A stretch of 64,000 nucleotides of DNA from JAFASC01 sp036265935 (GCA_036265935.1 DATAOB010000017.1:1-64000); one strand, 5' to 3'; numbered from the stretch's first letter, positions 43,417 through 51,659 are shown. Program-made: numbers and translations. The notes: generated by a model not told the origin, from the sequence alone.

Positions 43417-43626
43417 CTAGGCGGCGGTCGCAGCAGGAAGCGCAATCGTTTCGATCTTTGACAGATCAAACTTACGTGACGCGCGGTCGATATCAAAGCC
43501 GACGACATCGCCGCTGGCGTCGAGGTCAACGGTAAGCCCTTCAACGATCTCCCGCGTCTCCGCGCCGGGTGTGCTCTTCAATTCGATGTATAGGCTGTCC
43601 GTCTCGGGATAGTAATGCAGCCTCAT
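43417..43626 (-). CDS. DUF2283 domain-containing small protein
   Basis: A 69-residue protein: MRLHYYPETDSLYIELKS, EIVEGLTVDLDASGDVVGFDI and DLSKIETIALP match DUF2283, a short beta-rich family often paired with a small upstream protein in toxin-antitoxin-like or phage-derived gene pairs. Its ATG overlaps the stop of the upstream frame (ATGA at 43623-43626). The role is unknown; the upstream frame has no usual start codon. Confidence 0.85.
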   Translation of the reverse strand: MRLHYYPETDSLYIELKSTPGAETREIVEGLTVDLDASGDVVGFDIDRASRKFDLSKIETIALPAATAA

Positions 43627-43874
43627 CGTTGGTTCTCCTGGAAGTTTCGATCAAAGAACGCGTTGTGGATCGTCTCTCCGTCTTCAAGCGTGATGACCCG
43701 AAGCAACCGGTGTCGAGATTCTCCTGGTATCAGAACCCTGCCCCAGAACCGAATCAGGCCATCCTCTTGCACCTCCCGCCGGATAGGTCCTCTGAGCACG
43801 TCAATGCACCACGAGCGCGCAATGTAGGGCCGTTTGCGGAGTACCTGTTCTTCGAAGTACCGCGTGGCCTTTAA
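43623..43874 (-). pseudogene. DUF2283-partner small protein frame without a canonical start
   Basis: An 84-codon frame (including stop) on the minus strand reads TRYFEEQVLRKRPYIARSWC early, LIRFWGRVLIPG in the middle and LLRVITLEDGETIHNAFFD near the end, a coherent protein of the sort found just upstream of DUF2283 genes (sometimes labelled DUF4258). It ends in the ATGA overlap with the DUF2283 start. Upstream the frame enters the 3' end of rlmE, and no ATG, GTG or TTG occurs before the conserved part; TTA lies where a start would be expected. It may have lost its start or use a rare one. A GTG about 32 codons in would give only a truncated product. Confidence 0.6.
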
Positions 43875-44614
43875 GCAGCAGATACTTTCGGACGGCGCGG
43901 TTCTCGAAACCCCGTCGCGAGCACATAAAGCTCGGCGGAATCGGCGCGGCTCGCCGCGGGCTTCACGTGCTGCACCTTGGCGAAATCGCGTTTCAAGCTC
44001 GCGAGCAGTTCGCCTTCGGTGCCGCCCTGCAGCACTTTCGCGAGAACGAAGCCGCCCGGAGACAAAACCTCGCGCGCGAACTCGGCGGCCAATTCCGCTA
44101 GCGCGACGATCCGCAAATGATCGGTCTTGCGATGTCCGGTCGCGTTGGCGGCCATGTCGGAGAGAACGCCGTCGGCAGGCCCGCCGAGCATCTGCTTCAA
44201 GCGTACCGGCGCATCCGCCTCGTGGAAATCCACCACCGCAAAGTCGGCGCCGGCGATCGCATCGATATGCAGGAGATCGATGCCGACGACGCGGCCCTTG
44301 CCTTCCGCCGCACCGACGCGCTTTGCAGCGACCTGCGACCAGCCGCCAGGCGCAGCACCGAGATCGACAATGCGCTGACCGGGTTTCAGCAAATGGTACT
44401 TGTCGTCGATCTCGATGAGCTTGAACGCGGCGCGCGAACGAAAGCCTTCGAGCCGCGCCCGCGCGACATAGGGATCGTTGAGCTGGCGCTCGAGCCAGAG
44501 CGTCGAGGCGAGGGACCGTTTGCGCGCGATCTTGACGCGCGTCTTCAGCGATCGTCCGCCCTCGCGTCCGGATTTTTGTCTGCCGCCCTTCGGCGTCACG
44601 CCACCGTCTCGCAC
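43871..44614 (-). CDS. rlmE: 23S rRNA 2'-O-methyltransferase (Um2552)
   Basis: RrmJ/FtsJ-type methyltransferase acting on U2552 of 23S rRNA in the large subunit. The 247-residue protein has the SAM site VDLGAAPGGWSQVAAKRVG, the central DFHEADAPVRL, VLSDMAANATGHRKTDHLR and the catalytic Lys in FVLAKVLQGGTE. An N-terminal basic extension (GGRQKSGREGGRSLK) is typical of alphaproteobacterial forms. The gene overlaps the upstream ppx/gppA by 19 bases, the usual order in these bacteria. Its 3' end overlaps the start-less small frame. Confidence 0.94.
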   Translation of the reverse strand: MRDGGVTPKGGRQKSGREGGRSLKTRVKIARKRSLASTLWLERQLNDPYVARARLEGFRSRAAFKLIEIDDKYHLLKPGQRIVDLGAAPGGWSQVAAKRVGAAEGKGRVVGIDLLHIDAIAGADFAVVDFHEADAPVRLKQMLGGPADGVLSDMAANATGHRKTDHLRIVALAELAAEFAREVLSPGGFVLAKVLQGGTEGELLASLKRDFAKVQHVKPAASRADSAELYVLATGFREPRRPKVSAA

Positions 44615-45711
44615 TGACGGCCCCAGACGCCGTCGGCGCGCATGAGCTCGATCAGAATGCCTTCGCGGAGGCCCCGGTCCGCGATGCGCAGCCGCGGCGC
44701 CGGAAAGGCGCGGCGGATCGCTTCCAGAATGGCGCAGCCCGCAAGCACGAGGTCGGCGCGCGCCAGCCCGATGCAGCCATGCGCCGCGCGCTCGGCGTAA
44801 GACATGCGCTTAAGCCGTGCGATCGTTGCGCTGACGTCGCCCGCCGACATCCACAATCCGTCGACGCGGCGGCGATCGTAACGGGTAAGGTTGAGATGCA
44901 CGCCGCCGATCGTCGTCACAGTGCCCGACGTGCCAAGCAGGTGAAAGCGCGAGCAATGGCGCTCGAGCTTGGCGCGGCACAGAAACGCATCGAGCGAATG
45001 CGCGACGTGCGACACCATCGCGTCATATGTCGCCGCTGACACGTCCATCCCGCCAAATTGCTCGGCGAGCGACACGACGCCGACCTGCAGCGAGGTCCAC
45101 AGCCGAATATCGACCCGCTCGCCGCCTGTCGCATGCGTGCGCGCGGGATCGAGCCAGATGAGCTCGGACGAGCCGCCGCCAATATCGAAGATGAGCACAC
45201 CTTCGGCGTCGGAGTCGGCGAGCGCCGCGCAGCCGAGCGCCGCAAGCCGCGCTTCCGCTTCGCGCTCGATGACTTCGAGGTCGAGGCCGAGCGTGTCGCG
45301 AATTCTGGCGAGGAACTCCTCGCCATTGGCGGCCATGCGGCACGCTTCCGTCGCGATCAGGCGCGCGCGGGTGACGCCGCGCTGCTCCATCTTGGCGCGG
45401 CATACGGCCAGTGCATCGAGCGTGCGAGCGATCGCCGCCGCGCCGAGCTCGCCCGTCTGGTGCAGGCCCTCGCCGAGCCGCACGATGCGCGAGAAGGCGT
45501 CGACGATGCGCAGCCCGTCCGCGCCGTTACGGGTGCGATCGTGATGCGGGCGCGCCACAAGGAGGCGGCAATTATTAGTGCCGAGGTCGAGCGCCGCGTA
45601 AGTATGGCTGTTTTGCGCGGTCCTGCTTAACGGAGCGGGCACGGGCGTATGGCTCGCGCGCTCGGCAAAGATCGGCGCTACATCCGAAAGCTCGATCGTC
45701 GTCACTCCCAA
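44596..45711 (-). CDS. ppx: Ppx/GppA family phosphatase
   Basis: Exopolyphosphatase/guanosine pentaphosphate phosphatase family, 371 residues, an ASKHA-fold enzyme. AALDLGTNNCRLLVARP is the phosphate-1 motif, LIATEACRMAANGEEF and VLIFDIGGGSSELIW the phosphate-2 region, and LLGTSGTVTTIGGVHL the third. It is the short single-lobe-pair form without the long C-terminal HD domain. Which of polyphosphate or pppGpp it uses cannot be decided. The first codon is TTG at 45711; a GTG two codons later is equally plausible. rlmE overlaps its end. Confidence 0.88.
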   Translation of the reverse strand: MGVTTIELSDVAPIFAERASHTPVPAPLSRTAQNSHTYAALDLGTNNCRLLVARPHHDRTRNGADGLRIVDAFSRIVRLGEGLHQTGELGAAAIARTLDALAVCRAKMEQRGVTRARLIATEACRMAANGEEFLARIRDTLGLDLEVIEREAEARLAALGCAALADSDAEGVLIFDIGGGSSELIWLDPARTHATGGERVDIRLWTSLQVGVVSLAEQFGGMDVSAATYDAMVSHVAHSLDAFLCRAKLERHCSRFHLLGTSGTVTTIGGVHLNLTRYDRRRVDGLWMSAGDVSATIARLKRMSYAERAAHGCIGLARADLVLAGCAILEAIRRAFPAPRLRIADRGLREGILIELMRADGVWGRQCETVA

Positions 45712-45840
45712 TCCCCGCCCCGGCAGCTGTCCCGCGTTCCCCGGGCTGCATAGTCCCGGAGTGTAACGATCCCGCGTTGATTGCCAAGCTCAAGCGTTGA
45801 TGCGGGACGGCTTTCTCGCGGCTTGCGGAAAACGGGAAGA

Positions 45841-47355
45841 TCACGAGGTGGTTTCGGCCGAGCCTATCCACCCGAGCGATCGGGCGACCGCCTTATCCCA
45901 CGCCGCCGTGAGCTCGGCGCGCCGGGCTTCGCCCATCTGCGGATGCCAGCGATGGCCGACGGCCCAATTGTCGCTGATGTCCTGCGGCGACGACCAATAG
46001 CCCACCGCAAGGCCGGCGGCATAAGCGGCGCCGAGCGCCGTCGTCTCGATGACCTGCGGGCGCACCACCGCAACATCGAGGAGGTCGGCCTGGAACTGCA
46101 TGAGCAGGTCGTTGACCACCATGCCGCCGTCGACGCGAAGCTCGCGGATCGGCACGCCGGAATCGGCGCTCATCGCGGTAATGATCTCGCGCGTCTGAAA
46201 CGCGGTCGCCTCGAGCGCCGCGCGCGCGATATGGCCGCGACCCGCGAAACGCGTCAGCCCGCAGATCACGCCGCGTGCATCGTCGCGCCAATGCGGTGCA
46301 TAAAGGCCAGAGAAAGCCGGCACGATGTAGACGTCGCCGTTGTCGTCGACGGTACGCGCCAGCGTCTCGATTTCGTTGGATGTCGAGATCAGCTGCAGAT
46401 TGTCGCGCAGCCATTGCACCAGTGCGCCGGCAATCGCAATCGAGCCTTCGAGCGCGTAGACCGCCGGCGCGTTGCCGAGCTTGTAGCCGAGCGTCGTCAG
46501 CAGTCCGTGCGTCGAGGGGTAAGGCGTCTCGCCGGTATTCATCAGAAGGAAGCAGCCGGTGCCGTAGGTGTTCTTCGCTTCGCCGGGCTTGAGGCATGCC
46601 TGACCGAAGAGCGCCGCCTGCTGGTCGCCGAGAATGCCGGCGATAGGCACGCCGGAGAGCGGCTCGCGCGCGCTGCCGAGCGGCTCGGAGGACGACATGA
46701 TTTCGGGCAAGCAGGCGCGCGGAATGCCGAAGAGATCGAGGATGGCGCCGTCCCAATCGAGCGATCGCAGATGCATCAGCTGCGTGCGCGAGGCATTGGT
46801 GACGTCGGTGATGTGGCGGCCGCCGTTTGGCCCGCCGGTCAGATTCCAGACGAGCCAGGAATCGATCGTGCCGAACAACGCGTCGCCGCTTTGCGCAGCG
46901 GCGCGTGCGCCGGGCACATTGTCGAGCAGCCATTTGAGCTTGAGACTCGAAAAATACGTGGTCAGCGGCAGGCCGGTCTTGTCGCGCAGGCGATCCTTGC
47001 CGCCGTCGCGGGCAAATTCCGCGACCAGCGCGTCGGTGCGCGTGTCCTGCCAGACCAGCGCGTTGTGGAGCGGCGCGCCGCTGCGGCGGTCCCAGAGAAG
47101 CGTCGTCTCGCGTTGATTGGTGATGCCGATGGCGGCGAGATCGCGCGGATTCAATCGCGCGCCCGACAAGGCGTCGGCGATCACCAGCCGGGTGTTGCGC
47201 CAGATCTCACTCGCATCGTGCTCGACGCAGCCCGGGCGGGGATAAATCTGCTCATGCTCGCGCTGCGCCTGCGCGATGATCTTTCCCGCCCGATCGAAGA
47301 TGATGAAGCGCGTCGATGTCGTACCCTGGTCGATCGCGCCAACGTAGGATGGCAT
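45841..47355 (-). CDS. glpK: Glycerol kinase
   Basis: Phosphorylates glycerol to sn-glycerol 3-phosphate. The 504-residue FGGY-family protein has GAIDQGTTSTRFIIFD, the GlpK Arg/Glu site VGITNQRETTLLWDRRSG, GTIDSWLVWNLTGG, AGILGDQQAALFGQ, GTGCFLLMNTG and RVDGGMVVNDLLMQFQAD. The ATG start is clear. glpD lies about 5.5 kb upstream on the same strand, separated by accessory and broken genes. No glpF or glpR is in the window. Confidence 0.96.
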   Translation of the reverse strand: MPSYVGAIDQGTTSTRFIIFDRAGKIIAQAQREHEQIYPRPGCVEHDASEIWRNTRLVIADALSGARLNPRDLAAIGITNQRETTLLWDRRSGAPLHNALVWQDTRTDALVAEFARDGGKDRLRDKTGLPLTTYFSSLKLKWLLDNVPGARAAAQSGDALFGTIDSWLVWNLTGGPNGGRHITDVTNASRTQLMHLRSLDWDGAILDLFGIPRACLPEIMSSSEPLGSAREPLSGVPIAGILGDQQAALFGQACLKPGEAKNTYGTGCFLLMNTGETPYPSTHGLLTTLGYKLGNAPAVYALEGSIAIAGALVQWLRDNLQLISTSNEIETLARTVDDNGDVYIVPAFSGLYAPHWRDDARGVICGLTRFAGRGHIARAALEATAFQTREIITAMSADSGVPIRELRVDGGMVVNDLLMQFQADLLDVAVVRPQVIETTALGAAYAAGLAVGYWSSPQDISDNWAVGHRWHPQMGEARRAELTAAWDKAVARSLGWIGSAETTS

Positions 47356-47435
47356 GCCCCCTCCCGCTTTTCGGCATTGTTGGACTATCGCGGTTTTATA
47401 GCGAGAGCATGCTGGTGAGTAGCCGCGCGGCCGCC

Positions 47436-48557
47436 TTACGCCAGCGCGGGGTAACCGACGTAACCCTTCTCCTCGCCGGCATAGAATGTCGCCACATCAG
47501 GCGCATTGAGCGGTGTGCCCTTCAGATAGCGTTCTGGAAGGTCCGGGTTCGCCAAGAACGGCACGCCGAAAGCGATGAGATCGGCCTCGCCCTTGCGATT
47601 GCCGCATTAGCGAGCCGCGCATCGTGACCGCCATTGGCGATGATGGTGTGGGTGAAGACTTTGCCGAGCACCGGCAGCGCGCGTTTGTCGGCCGGTACTG
47701 CGCCCGCTCCGGACACCGGCTCCGTCACGTGCAGATAGCCGAGGCCCCGCCGGTCCAATTCCGTGGCGAGATGGCCGAACGTCGCGAGCGGGTTTGTGTC
47801 CGACATCGAATAGACCGTGCCGTTCGGCGACACCTTGTAGCCGACGCGCGCCGCGTCCCAGACGCTGAGCACGGCATCGACCACCTCGAGCGGGAAACGC
47901 GCGCGGTTCTCGATGCTGCCGCCATAAGCATCGCTGCGCTTGTTTGAACCGTCGCGCAGGAATTGATCGAGCAAGTAACCGTTGGCGCCGTGCAACTCGA
48001 CACCGTCGAAGCCGGCCTTCTTGGCGTTCTCCGCTGCGCGCCGGAATTCATCAACAATCCCGGCAATCTCATGCGTCTCCAGCGCGCGCGGCGTCAATAT
48101 CTTCACCTTGCCGTTCATCGTGAACGCCTCGCCCTCCGGCGCGATTGCGCGAGGTCGCGACAGGCAACTCGCCGCCGTGGAAATCCGGATGCGACACGCG
48201 CCCGACATGCCAGAGCTGCGCGAAGATCAATCCGCCGGCGCGATGCACCGCCCCGGTCACCGCACGCCACCCGGCGACCTGCTCGGGCGAGTGGATGCCG
48301 GGCGTGCGGATGTAACCGACGCCCTGCGGGCTCACCTGCGTCGCCTCGGTGATCACAAGGCCAGCACTGGCGCGCTGCGCATAATAGGTGGCGGCGAGCG
48401 GATGAGCGACGTTGCCATCGACGCCGCGGCTGCGGGTCATTGGCGACAGGACGAAGCGGTTCTTCAGCTTGAGGTCGCCGAGGCGGTAGGGTGTAAACAG
48501 CGGGTTCGGCTCCGCCGGCGCGGCGCGGAAATCCTGCGATCGAAGGGCAGCGGTCAT
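47436..48557 (-). pseudogene. Old Yellow Enzyme / alkene reductase, two frameshifts
   Basis: FMN-dependent NADPH alkene reductase (NemA-like). The N-terminal frame has NPLFTPYRLGDLKLKNRFVL and SPMTRSR up to LPVA; a single extra base near 48146-48153 shifts the reading to IAPEGEAFTMNGKVKILTPR, FDGVELHGANGYLLDQFLRD and HVTEPVSGAG. A single missing base near 47592-47597 shifts it back to the family C-terminus DLIAFGVPFLANPDLPERYL...GYVGYPALA, ending at 47436. The ATG at 48557 has AGGAGATATC upstream. Both indels compensate, but more than 180 residues between them are out of frame with the start. Decay or two sequencing errors are the alternatives; an intact divergent TetR regulator remains. Confidence 0.85.
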
Positions 48558-48600
48558 GATATCTCCTGGGCTGGCGGCACGTGACAAACGCATTACTTGT

Positions 48601-48642
48601 GGTACTTACCAGTAACCTCCAGTGTAGGTACTGATCGGTAAC
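48601..48642. promoter_or_regulatory. Two operator-like sites between alkene reductase and TetR genes
   Basis: Two direct 16-base copies, GGTACTTACCAGTAAC at 48601-48616 and GGTACTGATCGGTAAC at 48627-48642, agree at 13 of 16 positions and are 26 bases apart. Each is an imperfect dyad (GGTACT against GTTACT or GTTACC). They fill the divergent gap and are the likely binding sites of the TetR protein encoded from 48663. Confidence 0.65.
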
Positions 48643-48662
48643 ATTTTGTCAAGCGTACGCCG

Positions 48663-49331
48663 ATGAAAACCGCCGAAAATGAGCTAAGTCTCGCAAAGAA
48701 CGCGAGAATCTCTCCGCGCCAGCGTCTGCTCGCGGCGGCGGCGGAGCTGTTCTATCGCCACGGCATCCGTGTCGTTGGCGTCGACGCCATCGCCGAGGCT
48801 GCCGGCACCAACAAGATGACGCTCTACCGGCACTTCGCCTCGAAAGACGAGCTCTTGGCCGAATATCTGCGCGAGATGGGCAAGCGTGGCGATCAGTGCT
48901 GGGGCGCTTACGAGGCCGCGCATCCCGGCGACGCACTAGCGCAGCTTCGCGCCTGGCTCGCGGAAATGGCCGACCACCTCGCCAATCCGGACGACCGCGG
49001 CTGCGCGCTCGCCAATGCCGCCGTCGAATTGCCGGACAAGGCGCACCCGGCGCGCCGGGTCATCGAGAAGTTGAAGCTCGGGCAGCGCGACCGCCTGGCG
49101 GAGCTGGCGCGCAAAGCCGGATTAAGCGAGCCGGAAATGCTCGCCGACGAGCTTTATCTGCTGCTCGAAGGCGCGCGCGTCACCGCGCAGAGCGTCGGCG
49201 CCGAAGGTCTCGGCGCGCGGCTGATCCGCATGGGCGAAGCGATGATTGCGTCGCATGTGAGCGGCAAGGGCTGGCGCGTGTCGGTGCGTGCGACGCCGGT
49301 GCGAGCCGGGAATGACGAGCAGAAGTCTTGA
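48663..49331 (+). CDS. TetR/AcrR regulator of the alkene reductase locus
   Basis: A 222-residue TetR-family regulator. The helix-turn-helix is at about residues 17-65 (SPRQRLLAAAAELFYRHGI, VDAIAEAAGTNKMTLYRHFASKDELL); the C-terminal half includes MADHLANPDDRGCALANAAVEL, with a Cys that in related NemR-like regulators can sense electrophiles. It is divergent from the alkene reductase gene, an arrangement like nemR-nemA. Since the reductase frame is broken, the regulator may be left without its target or control other genes. Confidence 0.9.
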   Translation: MKTAENELSLAKNARISPRQRLLAAAAELFYRHGIRVVGVDAIAEAAGTNKMTLYRHFASKDELLAEYLREMGKRGDQCWGAYEAAHPGDALAQLRAWLAEMADHLANPDDRGCALANAAVELPDKAHPARRVIEKLKLGQRDRLAELARKAGLSEPEMLADELYLLLEGARVTAQSVGAEGLGARLIRMGEAMIASHVSGKGWRVSVRATPVRAGNDEQKS

Positions 49332-49351
49332 GCGAGGCGCGCAGCCTGGTA

Positions 49352-49951
49352 TCAAGCTGCCCGCTCGAACACCGCACCGTAATGATAGGGCGAAACCTCG
49401 GTTAGGTGATGCAACGTGAGGCCGCTTGGCGCGACCGATGCGATGGTCTGTTCCGGCGTCATCCGTAATTCGGTCGCCGGCCCTCGCGGCTCGCCCAATA
49501 TCGTCGTTTCGTCGCGCGGTTTTGCGTGCCAATTGACGATCGCGAACAGGCCGCCTGGCCTGAGCACCTGACGCACCGCACCGGCGAGACGCGAGCGATC
49601 GAGAACGCCGTGAAACACGTTGGCGAGAAACACGTAGTCCACAGGCTCGCGCACAATTCGTCCGATCTCGAACGCATCCGCTTCCGCAAACGTGCAGTTC
49701 GCAACACGGTTTTCCACAAGTCGGATGCGCGCGGTTTCAAGTAACGCGGGATCGATGTCGATCGCGGTCACATGCCGCGCGATTTTTGCGATCGGCAGCG
49801 TAAACCAGCCATCGCCGCAGCATAGGTCGACGACGTGCGTTCCGAGCTGCACGCCGACGTCGGCGAGCACCTTGGCAGGGTTTGGCCAAAGCGCCTCCCA
49901 CCAGCCTGCATCCGGCATTCCGGTGCCTTCGAAGAAACCGGGCAGCGTCAT
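49352..49951 (-). CDS. Class I SAM-dependent methyltransferase
   Basis: A 199-residue methyltransferase. The SAM-binding loop is VVDLCCGDGWFTLPIA at about 40-55, followed by TAIDIDPALLETA, VDYVFLANVFHGVLDR and VLRPGGLFAIVNWHA. The substrate cannot be read. GGAGGAAC immediately upstream of the ATG is a strong ribosome binding site. The stop is 20 bases from the convergent TetR stop; the divergent neighbour is the first GDCCVxC gene. Confidence 0.83.
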   Translation of the reverse strand: MTLPGFFEGTGMPDAGWWEALWPNPAKVLADVGVQLGTHVVDLCCGDGWFTLPIAKIARHVTAIDIDPALLETARIRLVENRVANCTFAEADAFEIGRIVREPVDYVFLANVFHGVLDRSRLAGAVRQVLRPGGLFAIVNWHAKPRDETTILGEPRGPATELRMTPEQTIASVAPSGLTLHHLTEVSPYHYGAVFERAA

Positions 49952-50035
49952 GTTCCTCCATTCTCATGGCCGCTGGCGACGTGAAGAGTATATAAGCCTG
50001 CGTCGCCGCCTAGAGCTGCTTGAGTGGGGTGAAGA

Positions 50036-50296
50036 ATGCCTGAAGCGGCCTCGACGCAACTGCGCTCCACGATCACCTGTCCAGCCTGCGGTCGCCGTTC
50101 GGCCGAAACGATGCCGAGAGACGCCTGCCAGTTCTTTTACGAGTGCATCGGCTGTGGAACGGTGCTTCGCCCGAAGCCCGGCGATTGCTGCGTGTTCTGC
50201 TCCTATGGCGACGTGCCGTGCCCGCCGATCCAGGAGGCGCGCTTATCAGGCACGACGGCGCAGTGTTGCGGAGCGGATGCGAGCGGTGTGAAGTAG
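50036..50296 (+). CDS. GDCCVxC-domain cysteine-rich small protein, copy 1
   Basis: An 86-residue cytosolic protein with eleven Cys. CPACG (Cys15/Cys18), ACQFFYECIGCGTVLRP (Cys31, 37, 40), the signature GDCCVFCSYGDVPC and a final CC pair define the GDCCVxC putative family, which often accompanies heavy-metal (mercury) transport genes. No mer gene is nearby. It is duplicated at 51334-51591, with 12 substitutions and one deleted codon between the proteins. It could bind zinc or another soft metal. Confidence 0.85.
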   Translation: MPEAASTQLRSTITCPACGRRSAETMPRDACQFFYECIGCGTVLRPKPGDCCVFCSYGDVPCPPIQEARLSGTTAQCCGADASGVK

Positions 50297-50334
50297 CGCG
50301 GCATCGATGTTGCTTTCCGATGAGGCGATCTGGG

Positions 50335-50364
50335 CGTCATTGGGAGCGAAGCGAAGCAATCCAG
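50335..50364. repeat. Half copy of the CGTCATT...GCAATCCAG repeat
   Basis: CGTCATTGGGAGCGAAGCGAAGCAATCCAG is one arm of the palindromic element seen whole at 51630-51728 and in diverged form at 12754-12837. The returning arm is missing here. It sits at the end of duplicated segment 1. Confidence 0.7.
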
Positions 50365-50403
50365 TCTCGACGAGGCCCGTGGTGAAACAATGAGTATGTC
50401 ATT

Positions 50404-50839
50404 CTATTCAGAACTCTTTACCGCGACGACGCGGCGCGCGGAATGTGCAGCAAGAAGCTTGTCACGGAGATGTGCAAACAGCCGCGGTGGCAGCATCCCG
50501 TAATCGAAGCGAGGCGGCTCCACTCCGGGTCGCGGACGCAGGTCCGGGCCAGGCCAAAGAAAGCTGTTGAATTCAGTAGTCACGATCCAGGACCGCTCTT
50601 CGTCGAGCCCGAGATGCGCTTTTACAGCATTTGGCAATTCGACTGCATCTTGCGAGGAAGCCGGGGCTGTATGCGTCAGCGGAACACCGTGACGATTAGC
50701 TCGCCTGCGATCGTCTGGTTGCTAAGGATGACGGCGCAAGGACGGTTCTTGCGTCCTTGTTCGGCGCCTCTCCCCCGCTGATCGGCCCAGAGATAGGACT
50801 AGTGAATGACAGGCCCGGCTCTGGCCGGGGCAGCGTCAC
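50404..50839 (-). pseudogene. PemK-type toxin gene, broken
   Basis: The remnant would start at GTG 50839, overlapping the antitoxin stop (GTGA), and read TLPRPEPG, then after one missing base near 50807-50812 VIH, a TAG at 50799-50801 in place of an expected Tyr codon, SYLWADQRG and GRKNRPCAVILSNQTIAGEL. Another missing base near 50679-50683 shifts it into LTHTAPASSQDAVELPNAVK, HLGLDEERSWIVTTEFNSF and YGMLPPRLFAHL. GRKxRPC and the HLGLDxERSW segment are the PemK/MazF-superfamily pattern of RNase toxins. With two frameshifts and a nonsense codon it cannot make toxin. Confidence 0.8.
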
Positions 50840-51095
50840 GGCGCCCAGTTTTTGAGAAGGCTATCGAGGCCGCGTGATCGGACGACACCTCGCTACGCCC
50901 GATCGCGCGGATGGTCTCCTCGTCGGCATCCTCGATCTTGCGTGCGATTCTGCCGCTCGTGATGAGCTCGAAATGAGCGGCTGACATCAACACCGTATGG
51001 ACGCGGCCATTTTTAGTAATGGCAACCGGCGACTGCTCGGCCGCATCTTGATACCGGCCGACATTTTGCTGGAATTCGCTCGACGTAACTCTCAT
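50836..51095 (-). pseudogene. Phd/YefM-like antitoxin gene, frameshifted near the end
   Basis: From ATG 51095 the frame reads MRVTSSEFQQNVGRYQDAA and ITKNGRVHTVLMSAAHFELI, the DNA-binding half of a Phd/YefM-type antitoxin. A missing base near 50866-50871 diverts the last part: the shifted frame gives LDSLLKNWAP followed by TGA at 50836-50838, the usual end of such antitoxins, where the toxin GTG overlaps. As it stands the frame runs on to a TAG at 50799. The DNA-binding part could still be made; the toxin-neutralising tail is altered. Confidence 0.75.
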
Positions 51096-51328
51096 GCCTT
51101 TGCCCATTGTAGCTGCAGGCTCGACGGCGGCAATAGCCGAGCTAATATCGTGGAGCTTGTGTGGAGATATTTGGCGCAGAATCATAGCCGATCTCCGCAG
51201 ACTATAATGCGCCGGACTTCGCAAGGCCCGCCTGACCATTCAAGCAGTAATTGGCATGCAGCCGCATAGCGTTCGGCAGAGTAGGAGCTATATGTGGCGT
51301 TAGTGGCATCCGGTGCTAACGAGCGAGA

Positions 51329-51659
51329 GAAGAATGCTTGAGGCGGCGACGCAACTTCGCTCCACGATCACCTGTCCCGTCTGCAATCGCTGTTCGGCTG
51401 AAACGATGCCGACAGACGCCTGTCAGTTCTTTTACGAGTGCATGGGCTGTGGAACGTTGCTTCGTCCGAAGCCCGGCGATTGCTGCGTGTTCTGTTCTTA
51501 TGGCGACGTGCCATGCCCGCCGATCCAGGAGGCGCGCGCGTCAGGTGCGCCGGCGCAGTGTTGCAGAGCGGATGCGAGCGGTTTGAAGTAGCGCAGCAGC
51601 GACGTCGCTTTCGGATAAGGCGAGCTGGACGTCATTGCGAGCGCAGCGAAGCAATCCAG
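51329..51659. repeat. Duplicated segment, copy 2 (contains GDCCVxC gene)
   Basis: Second copy of the segment at 50031-50364; see that entry for the alignment. Homology covers the ribosome binding region, the gene and about 65 bases beyond the stop. The similarity ends inside the palindromic repeat, which is complete only in this copy. Confidence 0.8.
51334..51591 (+). CDS. GDCCVxC-domain cysteine-rich small protein, copy 2
   Basis: An 85-residue paralogue of the protein at 50036-50296. It keeps ACQFFYECMGCGTLLRP and GDCCVFCSYGDVPCPPIQEA unchanged in every Cys and adds one more Cys (CNRCSAE in place of CGRRSAE). Changes cluster outside the core metal-binding-like region, as expected if both proteins are maintained. 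The ATG at 51334 matches the copy 1 start; an upstream in-frame codon at 51313 has no counterpart there. Confidence 0.83.
   Translation: MLEAATQLRSTITCPVCNRCSAETMPTDACQFFYECMGCGTLLRPKPGDCCVFCSYGDVPCPPIQEARASGAPAQCCRADASGLK

Larger units (their letters stand above)
50031..50364. repeat. Duplicated segment, copy 1 (contains GDCCVxC gene)
   Basis: This segment corresponds to 51329-51659: both begin GAAGAATG, carry the same cysteine-rich gene, and continue past its stop through AGTAGCGC and a CGTCATT...GAAGCAATCCAG repeat end. The offset changes from 1298 to 1295 bases because copy 2 lacks one codon. The broken toxin-antitoxin module lies between the copies. Confidence 0.8.

Noticed and set aside
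43569..43874. A 101-codon plus-strand frame in the rlmE-DUF2283 gap
   Set aside because: It is the shadow of the minus-strand DUF2283-partner frame, whose translation is coherent and family-like.
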